Positions 1-7,110 of a DNA stretch of 64,000 nt are shown piece after piece. The stretch lies in the NCBI RefSeq assembly GCF_024701975.1, contig NZ_JANLNM010000001.1, positions 806,001 through 870,000 on the forward strand, in the 5' to 3' direction. The first letter of the stretch is position 1, and each line of letters begins with the position of its first letter. The notes beneath the pieces were generated by a model, which saw nothing but the letters and a program-made list of their open reading frames with translations, was not told the DNA's origin and did no database searches. The translations under genes and the position numbers were made by a program. Source of the stretch: Variovorax sp. ZS18.2.2. Lineage in GTDB: Bacteria > Pseudomonadota > Gammaproteobacteria > Burkholderiales > Burkholderiaceae_C.

Positions 1-1
1 G

Positions 2-1402
2 GTGCGCAACGTGCAGGTGCCGCCGCACGAGAGCCCGCAGATCATCGAGTTCGGCAAGCTGGTGGAGAAGATGGCGAAGGACTTCGGCCTGGCCTTTCGC
101 AACGTCGACAACCGCATCTTCGAGGTCAGCCTGAAGGGCCAGGGCAGCGAGGAGTTCGGCATCCTCACGCATGCCGACGTGGTGCCCGCGGTGCTCTCCG
201 AGTGGGTGCTCGACGACGGCACGAAGCTCGACCCCTTCACCATGACCCGCGTGGGCGACTTCCTCTACGGCCGCGGCACCATCGACGACAAGGGCTCCAT
301 CGCGGCGGTGCTCTACGCGATGAAGGCGGTGAAGGACAGCGGCCTGCTCATCGATCGCAGCATCCGCCTGATGATCGAGACGACCGAGGAGACGGGCGGC
401 GATGCGATGGTGTACTACCGCAGCAAGACCCAACTGCCGGCCTACAACATCGTGCTCGACAGCAAGTACCCCGCGGTCGTCGCGGAGAAGGGCTCGGGCG
501 CGCTCAAGGTGTTCTTCCCTGCAGAGCTCACGGACGCCGCATCGACCGCGATCACCGCGATGAGCGGTGCGGCCTCCGCCAACGCGATCTCGCAGACCGC
601 GACCGCCACGTTGAAGGGCGGCGATCTCGCCGCGGTGGCCGCGAAGCTCGAAGCCGCCAGGCCCGCCTTCCTGCAGAAGTACGAACCGCAGGGCGGCAAG
701 TTCGCGATCGACATCGCGCGCAGTGCCGACAGCATCGACATCAAGGTCACCGGTACTTCGGCCCATGGCTCGCGACCGGAAGAGGGCGTGAACCCGCTGC
801 CGCGCCTCGCGCTCTTCCTGCAGGAATCGGGTGCGCCGCTCGCCGCCAACCACTACCTGAAGGCCGTGAAGTACATCGACGCGCTCTACGGCACCGGCTA
901 CCTCGGCGAGAAGATGGGCCTTGGCTACAAGGACGATTTCATGGGCCCGCTGACCTTCTCGCCCAATCTCGTCCGCTTGGGCGCGGACGGCAAGGTCGAG
1001 ATGACGACCAACGTGCGCATGCCGCGCGGCCGCACGCCCGACGAGTTGAAGTCGCAGGTGGCGGCCAAGGTCAACGCATGGGCCGCAGCGAACCAGGTGA
1101 AGCTCGACGTCAACTACGACCAGGGCAACTGGATGGCGCGCGACCCCAAGGGCGCATGGCTCTCGACGCTGCTCGATATCTACGGCAGCACCACCGGCCT
1201 CGAGGCCAAGCCCGTGCCCACCGCAGGCAGCACGACCGCCAAGCTGATGCCCAACGCGATCAACTTCGGCCCCGCGATGCCGGGCAAGAAATACACCGCG
1301 CACAACGCCAAGGAATACAAGGAAGTGCCGGACCTCGATGCCGACATGCAGATGTTCACCGAGATGCTGGTGCGCATCGGCAACCTGCGGCAGATGCAGT
1401 GA
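2..1402 (+). CDS. M20 family metallopeptidase, 5'-truncated by window edge
   Basis: C-terminal 466 residues of a zinc-dependent M20 peptidase (PepV/dipeptidase-like). The visible metal and catalytic motifs are THADVVPA, YGRGTIDDKG, ETTEETGGD, VLDSKYPAVVAEKG, TSAHGSRPEEG and the C-terminal TAHNAKEY histidine. It aligns almost residue for residue with the intact neighbour starting at 1541, from about residue 115 of that protein onward. About 114 residues, including the expected signal peptide, therefore lie before the window. The open frame enters from base 1, so the first visible Met/Val is not a true start. By analogy it should be an exported aminoacyl-peptidase or dipeptidase; its substrate is unknown. 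The pair is a clear tandem duplication. Confidence 0.9.
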   Translation: MRNVQVPPHESPQIIEFGKLVEKMAKDFGLAFRNVDNRIFEVSLKGQGSEEFGILTHADVVPAVLSEWVLDDGTKLDPFTMTRVGDFLYGRGTIDDKGSIAAVLYAMKAVKDSGLLIDRSIRLMIETTEETGGDAMVYYRSKTQLPAYNIVLDSKYPAVVAEKGSGALKVFFPAELTDAASTAITAMSGAASANAISQTATATLKGGDLAAVAAKLEAARPAFLQKYEPQGGKFAIDIARSADSIDIKVTGTSAHGSRPEEGVNPLPRLALFLQESGAPLAANHYLKAVKYIDALYGTGYLGEKMGLGYKDDFMGPLTFSPNLVRLGADGKVEMTTNVRMPRGRTPDELKSQVAAKVNAWAAANQVKLDVNYDQGNWMARDPKGAWLSTLLDIYGSTTGLEAKPVPTAGSTTAKLMPNAINFGPAMPGKKYTAHNAKEYKEVPDLDADMQMFTEMLVRIGNLRQMQ

Positions 1403-1446
1403 TGGCACGCAGTCTGCAAACCTAAAGCTTCAACTTCCACCTCATC

Positions 1447-1466
1447 CGCTACGTTTCTTCGTAGCG
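1447..1466 (+). other. hairpin between the tandem peptidases
   Basis: A perfect inverted repeat with 7-bp arms (CGCTACG / CGTAGCG) and a TTTCTT loop lies 45 bases after the first peptidase stop and 75 bases before the second start. No T-tract follows, so a simple intrinsic terminator is not well supported. It could be a weak terminator, an mRNA-processing or stability element, or chance. The rest of the 138-base gap (1403-1540) shows only the ribosome binding site of the next gene. Confidence 0.35.
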
Positions 1467-1540
1467 CGATGCGGCATGTCGCCCTGCATGGCTCGGGTAT
1501 CGTCGAAGGCTCCATTTTTTGTGAACAGGGAGTCACCCTC

Positions 1541-3286
1541 ATGCAGCAATTTCGCGTCTCGTTGTCGGTCCTTACCATGGGCTTGATGGCAGCAGGCCTC
1601 ACCGCACCGGCCTTTGCAGAAACGCTCAAGAAACCCGCGCTCGACCAGTTGGCCGCGGCCTGGCAAGGCGGCAAGCCCGCATCCAGTTTCAATGCTTTCC
1701 TCACCCAGGCCGAGAAGGCCAACCCCGCGCTGAAGTCCGCCGTGGCCGCCTACCGCAAGAAGGCACCGCTGGCCGGCGACGACCTCACCAACATCGGGCG
1801 CCTGCTCGGCCTCTACAACCGCCTGCACAACCAGAAGGCAGTGATCGCGAGCCTCGGCGCCATGGTGGCGCTGCCGACCGCGCGCAACGTGCAGATCCCG
1901 CCGCACGAGAACCCGGCGATCATCGATTTCGGCAAGCTGGTCGAGAAGACGGCGAAGAGCTTCGGGCTCGCGTACCGCAACGTCGACAACCGCATTTTCG
2001 AAGTCAGCCTGAAGGGCAAGGGCACCGAAGAGTTCGGCATCCTCACGCATTCGGACGTGGTGCCCGCGGTGCTCTCTGAATGGGTGCTCGACGACGGCAC
2101 GAAGCTCGACCCCTTCACGATGCAGCGCGTGGGCGACCGCCTCTATGGCCGCGGCACCATCGACGACAAGGGCTCGATCGCAGCCGTGCTCTACGCCATG
2201 AAGACGGTGAAGGAAAGCGGCATCCCGATCCAGCGCACCATGCGCCTGATGATCGAGACCACCGAGGAAACCGGCGGCGATGCGATGGAGTACTACCGTG
2301 GCAAGACCAAGCTGCCCGAATACAACATCGTGCTCGACAGCGGCTACCCGGCGGTCGTGGCCGAGAAGGGCGCGGGCTCGCTGAGCGTGTTCTTCCCCGC
2401 CGAAAAAACCGATGGCGCCGTCACCGCGATCACCGACATGGGCGCGGCCGCCGCGGTCAATGCGATCTCGCAGACTGCTACCGCCACGCTCAAGGGCGGC
2501 GATCTTGCCGCTGCTCAGGCCAAGCTCGAAGCCGCGAAGCCGGCCTTCCTGCAGAAGTACGAACCGCAGGGCAAGTTCGCGATCGCCGTCACGCGCAAGA
2601 GCGACAACGGCGACAGCGTCGACATCAAGGTCACCGGCACCTCGGCCCACGGGTCGGAACCCCAGAACGGCGTGAACCCGCTGCCGCGCCTGGGCCTGTT
2701 CCTGCAGGAGTCGGGTGTCACGCTGGCCGACAACCAGTTCCTGAAGGCGATCAAGTACATCGACGCGCTCTACGGCACCGGCTACCTGGGCGAGAAGATG
2801 GGCGTGGGCTACAAGGACGACTTCATGGGTCCGCTGACTTTTTCGCCCAACCTGATCCGCACCGGCGCCGATGGCCGCGTGGTCATGGCGGTCAACACGC
2901 GCATGCCGCGCGGCCGCACGCCTGAGGAGCTGAAGGCGCAGGTGGAAGCCAAGATCAACGAATGGGCTGTGGCGAACAAGGCCAAGGTCGAGATCAAGTA
3001 CGACCAAGGCAACTGGATGGCGCGCGATCCATCGGGCCGCTGGCTCGCGACCCTGCTCGACATCTACGGCGACACCACCGGGCTCGAAGCCAAGCCCGTG
3101 TCCGCGGCCGGTGCGACCACGGCCAAGCAGATGCCCAACGCGATCAGCTTCGGCCCCGGCATGCCCGGCAAGAAGTACACGGGGCACAACGCCAAGGAAT
3201 ACAAGGAAGTGCCCGACCTGGACGCCGACCTGCAGATGTTCACCGAGATGCTGGTGCGCATCGGCAACCTGCAGCAGATGCAGTAA
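1541..3286 (+). CDS. exported M20 family metallopeptidase (dipeptidase-like)
   Basis: 581-residue zinc peptidase expected to cleave dipeptides or N-acylated amino acids in the periplasm. The ATG at 1541 was chosen because it is preceded by AGGGAG and opens a Sec signal peptide (hydrophobic core, then APAFA before Glu27). An in-frame start 24 codons upstream would add a non-signal leader. Metal-site motifs are THSDVV (His170), TIDDKG (Asp208), TTEETGG (Glu242/243), VLDSG (Asp266), TSAHGSEP and a C-terminal TGHNAKEY. At 581 residues it is longer than typical M20A enzymes; the extra length is an N-terminal region of about 110 residues before the catalytic domain. It follows a near-identical copy on the same strand, and only a 138-base gap with a hairpin separates them. 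Confidence 0.88.
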   Translation: MQQFRVSLSVLTMGLMAAGLTAPAFAETLKKPALDQLAAAWQGGKPASSFNAFLTQAEKANPALKSAVAAYRKKAPLAGDDLTNIGRLLGLYNRLHNQKAVIASLGAMVALPTARNVQIPPHENPAIIDFGKLVEKTAKSFGLAYRNVDNRIFEVSLKGKGTEEFGILTHSDVVPAVLSEWVLDDGTKLDPFTMQRVGDRLYGRGTIDDKGSIAAVLYAMKTVKESGIPIQRTMRLMIETTEETGGDAMEYYRGKTKLPEYNIVLDSGYPAVVAEKGAGSLSVFFPAEKTDGAVTAITDMGAAAAVNAISQTATATLKGGDLAAAQAKLEAAKPAFLQKYEPQGKFAIAVTRKSDNGDSVDIKVTGTSAHGSEPQNGVNPLPRLGLFLQESGVTLADNQFLKAIKYIDALYGTGYLGEKMGVGYKDDFMGPLTFSPNLIRTGADGRVVMAVNTRMPRGRTPEELKAQVEAKINEWAVANKAKVEIKYDQGNWMARDPSGRWLATLLDIYGDTTGLEAKPVSAAGATTAKQMPNAISFGPGMPGKKYTGHNAKEYKEVPDLDADLQMFTEMLVRIGNLQQMQ

Positions 3287-3293
3287 CGGGCAG

Positions 3294-3315
3294 GGCGGGG
3301 CGTGAATGCCCCGCC
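3294..3315. terminator. bidirectional hairpin between convergent genes
   Basis: GGCGGGGC and GCCCCGCC form a perfect 8-bp stem around a GTGAAT loop. It sits in the 30-base gap between the converging M20 peptidase (ends 3286) and the HDAC-like gene (ends 3317). It has no U-tract on either strand. The position and stem strength support a shared transcription end; the mechanism is inferred. Confidence 0.55.
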
Positions 3316-3316
3316 G

Positions 3317-4342
3317 CTATCGCGCGCGCTCGAAGCCCGTGAAGAACGAGCGTGCGTTGTCTTCCAGGCTCTCCAGGTGATAGCCGCCCTCCTGCACGAT
3401 CAATGTCGGCAGGCCGAGCCCGCCGATGGCCGTTCCCAGCCGACCGAAGCCCTGCGTCGTGACCGCGACGCGCGCCTGCGGATCTTCGTGATAGATGTCG
3501 AACCCCAGTGCCAGCACCAGGGCATCGGGCTGATAGCGCTGCAGGACTTGCACGGCTGCAGCGAGTCGATCGAAGAACACGTCTTCGCTCGACCCGTGCG
3601 GCATCGGCAGATTGACGTTGAAGCCCACGCCCGCACCGACACCTTGCTCGTCGTCATGGCCCGCGACGACGGGATAGAAGTTCGTCGGGTCGCCATGGAT
3701 GGAGACGTAGAGCACATCCGCACGGTCGTAGAAGATTTCCTGAATGCCTTGCCCGTGATGCATGTCGGTGTCCAGCACGGCAACGCGCCCGTACTTCGCG
3801 CGAAGCGCCTGCGCTGCAATGGCGGCATTGTTCAGATAGCAGAAGCCTCCCGCGCCCTCCGCGCGCGCATGGTGGCCGGGTGGGCGGCACAGCGCATAGG
3901 CTTCGCGCGCGCCGCCATTGCCGATCGCATCGGCAGCCGCCAGCGCCGATTGCGCCGACCAGTAGGCGGAGCGGTACGTGTGCTCGCCGACGGGGCAACT
4001 GCCGTCGGCGAGGTAGCGCGCCGCTTTCGCCAGCACGCCGCGCAGGGCGTTGCCTTCGCGCACGAAGACGTTCGACATGACCTCGTCGCCCCAGTCGGGC
4101 CCCACGCGCACCCACTCGGCATGCGCTTCCTCGAGAAAGCGCAAGTAGTCCATGCCATGTACCGCCACCAGCGGTGCGGCACCGAAGTCGTCGGGTGCCC
4201 GCACATCGAATGCCAACGATCTGGCCGCCTGCACCAGGTGCAACGCACGCTCCGGTACCTCCTGCGGCGTGCGCATCTTGCCGCGCGACAGATAGCTGAG
4301 CGGGCGGTGTTTCAGTTGCTCGGGATGGAAATAGGTCAACAT
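3317..4342 (-). CDS. histone deacetylase-like / acetylpolyamine amidohydrolase family protein
   Basis: 341-residue member of the arginase/deacetylase superfamily, which removes acyl groups from amides with a zinc ion. Visible motifs are RPPGHHA (tandem active-site histidines), GGFCYLNNAAIAA, LDTDMHHGQG (zinc Asp and His), LGFDIYHEDP (zinc Asp) and QEGGYHLESL, with the Gly-Gly-Tyr transition-state tyrosine. All catalytic residues appear present. The start at 4342 gives MLTYFHPEQ, a usual N-terminus for bacterial members. Bacterial substrates include acetylpolyamines and other short acyl amides; this one is not determined. It lies 7 bases after the preceding gene (4350-5072), so the two are probably co-transcribed. 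Confidence 0.85.
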   Translation of the reverse strand: MLTYFHPEQLKHRPLSYLSRGKMRTPQEVPERALHLVQAARSLAFDVRAPDDFGAAPLVAVHGMDYLRFLEEAHAEWVRVGPDWGDEVMSNVFVREGNALRGVLAKAARYLADGSCPVGEHTYRSAYWSAQSALAAADAIGNGGAREAYALCRPPGHHARAEGAGGFCYLNNAAIAAQALRAKYGRVAVLDTDMHHGQGIQEIFYDRADVLYVSIHGDPTNFYPVVAGHDDEQGVGAGVGFNVNLPMPHGSSEDVFFDRLAAAVQVLQRYQPDALVLALGFDIYHEDPQARVAVTTQGFGRLGTAIGGLGLPTLIVQEGGYHLESLEDNARSFFTGFERAR

Positions 4343-4349
4343 CTTCTGA

Positions 4350-5072
4350 TCAATCCGTCGTTGAAGGTCCCGCACCTCCGGCCTGGTCCGCCGGGAGCCG
4401 CGAGAATCGGAAATTGCAGTGGCTCGCGCCGCCAGCCAAGGTTTGCGTCCTTTCCAGGTGGATGCCTCGCGTTGCATAGGCATCGAAATCAAGCCCGCAA
4501 ATGTTCGGCAGGATTTCCTTGTCGCCATGGCAAGCCGCGAATTTGCAGAAGCCGCAGGCTTTGTAGTCGATGCCAAATTCAAAGTCGTCGCCCGGACCCG
4601 GCTCGACGAAGTCGTAGGCGAAATCGCCCGGGAACTCTTCCCGATGGCTGTCCGTGGTGCTTTTTGCGGCCTGCTCGCGCACCAACGCCTGGTTCTCTGG
4701 CGACAGGAATTCACGCCCCGCGGCGAGCCGTTCCGATTCGGGCACCGTGAGCAATTGCGCCTTGTAGGTTTCCCGCTCGATGTCGCCGATCACGGACAGC
4801 GGCACGCCGTGTCGCCGCAGCACACGGCTGATGGCCATGAAGCCCATGAGACGCATGAAGAAATCGCTCATGCGACTTGCGGCACCGCCGACATAGGGCA
4901 TCTGCGTGAGCACGATGTCGAATTCGTCCATCACCTCCTGCCTGATCCCATTGATGTTGGACAGTTGCGCGCGCTCGCCCAACATCGCTTCGGCCAGGTC
5001 GAGGCGATGGCGCATGGAGGCCTCCATGGCAGCGCGATGCGATGCGTAGAAGGGATGGACGATCTCAGCCAT
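4350..5072 (-). CDS. putative L-2-amino-thiazoline-4-carboxylic acid hydrolase family protein
   Basis: 240-residue soluble protein resembling the ATC hydrolase family (ring opening of 2-amino-thiazoline-4-carboxylate to N-carbamoyl-cysteine). Recognition rests on overall pattern: an N-terminal helical part starting HPFYASHR, then the cysteine-rich C-terminal segment YKACGFCKFAACHGDKE followed by ICGLDFDAY. The start at 5072 (MAEIVHPF) is preceded by AGGGGAA; an upstream in-frame start lacks such a site. Many family members were named only by homology, so the true substrate may be another cyclic or thiol compound. Tight linkage to the amidohydrolase downstream suggests both act on one amide or thiazoline substrate. 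That link is inference. Confidence 0.6.
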   Translation of the reverse strand: MAEIVHPFYASHRAAMEASMRHRLDLAEAMLGERAQLSNINGIRQEVMDEFDIVLTQMPYVGGAASRMSDFFMRLMGFMAISRVLRRHGVPLSVIGDIERETYKAQLLTVPESERLAAGREFLSPENQALVREQAAKSTTDSHREEFPGDFAYDFVEPGPGDDFEFGIDYKACGFCKFAACHGDKEILPNICGLDFDAYATRGIHLERTQTLAGGASHCNFRFSRLPADQAGGAGPSTTD

Positions 5073-5097
5073 TGGACATTCCCCTGAAGGCAGTGCG

Positions 5098-5424
5098 TCA
5101 GCCCTGGCCGATGCCACGCGCCTGCAGCACCGCTTTGAGCCGCCGTACCTCGTGCTGCAGATCGAGGATCAGCGCGGCCGCATCGAGCCCCACGCCGAAG
5201 TCGCGTTCGAGCCGGCGCGCCTCGAGCGCGCACTGCAGGTCGGTGCTCGAGAACTGCCAGCGCTCGGGCGGCGCGTCCTCGGCCGTGGTGACCTGCACGA
5301 TGCCGACCTCGACCAGTTGCACCACCCAGGCGGTGTCGGCGCCCACGGCATGGGCCAGTTCGTTCAGCGCGAGCGGTTGCGAGGCGCTGATGGCGGTTGC
5401 GGTTGTGATGGAAACAGTCGCCAT
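5098..5424 (-). CDS. cbpM: chaperone modulator CbpM
   Basis: 108-residue MerR-like helix-turn-helix protein of the CbpM type, which binds the J-domain of CbpA and inhibits both its co-chaperone and DNA-binding activities. The C-terminal half (SSTDLQCALEARRLERDFGVG, then LILDLQHEVRRLKAVLQ) is a typical amphipathic helix pair. It begins 2 bases after the cbpA stop in the same orientation, the canonical cbpAM arrangement. That neighbour makes the call much firmer than sequence alone. Confidence 0.85.
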   Translation of the reverse strand: MATVSITTATAISASQPLALNELAHAVGADTAWVVQLVEVGIVQVTTAEDAPPERWQFSSTDLQCALEARRLERDFGVGLDAAALILDLQHEVRRLKAVLQARGIGQG

Positions 5425-5426
5425 GC

Positions 5427-6389
5427 TCAGACTCCCAGATGCTGGCGCGGGTTGAACGAAGAGGTCGCCTCTGCGAGCTGCTCGTAGGCCGCGCGCGCGG
5501 CGTCGCTGTCGGCGGGCGGCAGCGCGATCTCGATCAGCAGGTACAGGTCGCCGGGCGTCTTGCCCTTCAGGCCGCGGCCCTTGAGTCGCAGCTTCATGCC
5601 GCCGCGCGCATTGCGCGGCACCGTGACCTCGACCACGCCGCCGCCCGGTGTCGGCACCTGCACCTGCGCGCCGAGCGCGGCCTCGGTGGGCGTGACGGGC
5701 AGCGTCATGTAGATGTCGCGCTCTTCCACGCGGTAGAGCTTGTGCGGCGCGATGCGCACCTCGAGGTACAGGTCGCCGGCCGCCTCGCCGCCATGGCCGG
5801 GCATGCCTTGCCCCGCGAGGCGGATGAACTGGCTCGGGTGCACGCCCGGCGGGATCTTCACGCTGAGCGTGCGGTTCTCCCACTGGGGGTGGCCTTGCGC
5901 GTCGACGGTCTGCGCGCGCAGCGTGATCTCGCGCTCGGCGCCGTTGAGCGCATCTTCCACCGCGATCTCGATGGCCGCGTGGTGGTCTTCGCCGCGTGCG
6001 CGGTAGTTCTGGCGCGCGGCGCCACGCCGCTCGGCCTCGCCGAACATCGACGAGAAGAACTCGCTGAAGTCCGCATGGTCGGCCGGCCCCTGGCGCGGGC
6101 CGCGGTGGAACTCGAAGCCCGAGTCCCAGCCCGGCGGCGGCTGGAAGTCGCCCCCGGGGCTGCCGCCTCGCGCGACGCGGTCGGCCAGCGCGTCGTAGGA
6201 CGCACGCTTTTCCTTGTCGCCCAGCACGTCCTTGGCCTCGTTGATCTCGCGCATGCGCTTCTCGGCGTCGGGCTCCTTGCTGACGTCGGGGTGGTACTTG
6301 CGGGCGAGCTTGCGGTAGGCCTTGCGCACCTCGTCGTCCGACGCGGTGCGCTCGATGCCCAGTGCGCTGTAGTAGTCCTTGAATTCCAT
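5427..6389 (-). CDS. cbpA: curved DNA-binding protein / DnaJ-type co-chaperone CbpA
   Basis: 320-residue class II J-protein. The N-terminal J-domain (MEFKDYYSALGI, helix II RKAYRKLARKYHPDVS with the HPD tripeptide needed to stimulate DnaK) is followed by a Gly/Phe-rich linker and a DnaJ C-terminal peptide-binding domain (LSVKIPPGVHPSQFIRLAGQG, PRNARGGMKLRLKGRGL). There is no zinc-finger domain, which separates CbpA from DnaJ. It helps refold proteins with DnaK and also binds curved DNA. cbpM follows after 2 bases, giving an effector-inhibitor pair from one mRNA. Confidence 0.92.
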   Translation of the reverse strand: MEFKDYYSALGIERTASDDEVRKAYRKLARKYHPDVSKEPDAEKRMREINEAKDVLGDKEKRASYDALADRVARGGSPGGDFQPPPGWDSGFEFHRGPRQGPADHADFSEFFSSMFGEAERRGAARQNYRARGEDHHAAIEIAVEDALNGAEREITLRAQTVDAQGHPQWENRTLSVKIPPGVHPSQFIRLAGQGMPGHGGEAAGDLYLEVRIAPHKLYRVEERDIYMTLPVTPTEAALGAQVQVPTPGGGVVEVTVPRNARGGMKLRLKGRGLKGKTPGDLYLLIEIALPPADSDAARAAYEQLAEATSSFNPRQHLGV

Positions 6390-6434
6390 GGTGGTGGTGG
6401 TCGTTTCGATGGACGGCGTACAGGGCGGGTCTGG

Positions 6435-7076
6435 CTATGCCAGTGCCGCGTCGCCGTCGACATGCCGCAGCAGCGGCGTTATGGCCCAAGCAGGGCCATT
6501 GCGCGAGAAACGCAATGGCTGCGCGTTGCCGAGCACGGTGGTGTCGATGGGCACGCCCAGCAGCGCGGCCAGCGCGTACAGCGTGCCGCCGTGCGCCACC
6601 ACCAGCACGGGCGCGGGCTGCTTCAGCGCCGCGTCGAGCGCGGCGCGCTTGCGGGCGACGAACTGCGTCAGCGTCTCGCCGCCTTCGGGCTCGCAGGCCC
6701 AGTCGATGTTCGCGGACGAGGTGCCGATCAGCGCGCCGAAGTTGCGCTCGCGCAATTCGGCCTGCGCGGTGGGCGTGAGCCGCAGCGCCGCCGCCACCGT
6801 ATGGGCGGTGTCGAAGGCGCGTCGCGCGTCGCTGCAGACGATGGTGCGAATGGGCTCGCCCGCCAGCAGCTCGGCCGCATGCGCCGCCTGCTGCAGGCCG
6901 AGTTCGCTCAGGGGCTCATCGACCGCCTGGAAGATGCGCAGCGCATTGCGCCCGGTCTGGCCGTGGCGCAGGAAGTAGAAGTGGTCGCAGGCCGGCGAGA
7001 GCGGCTGCGTGGCGGCGATCCGGACCAGCTGGTCGAGGCCGCCGGCGGCGGTGTGGGTGGGCGTGTGCTGTGACAT
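6435..7076 (-). CDS. histidine phosphatase family protein
   Basis: 213-residue branch-1 histidine phosphatase (phosphoglycerate mutase-like). The phosphohistidine motif is FLRHGQTGRN. The proton-donor region is ELRERNFGALIG, and the second histidine is in VLVVAHGGTL. It should hydrolyse a small phosphomonoester or act as a mutase; the substrate cannot be told. The start at 7076 (MSQHTPTH) leaves a 30-residue leader before the RHG motif, and no strong ribosome binding site is visible, so a later start is possible. It lies 34 bases after the acylase gene and 45 bases before cbpA, all on the minus strand. Confidence 0.8.
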   Translation of the reverse strand: MSQHTPTHTAAGGLDQLVRIAATQPLSPACDHFYFLRHGQTGRNALRIFQAVDEPLSELGLQQAAHAAELLAGEPIRTIVCSDARRAFDTAHTVAAALRLTPTAQAELRERNFGALIGTSSANIDWACEPEGGETLTQFVARKRAALDAALKQPAPVLVVAHGGTLYALAALLGVPIDTTVLGNAQPLRFSRNGPAWAITPLLRHVDGDAALA

Positions 7077-7110
7077 GGATGGGTTCGGTATCTGTCGATC
7101 GCTCGATCGG

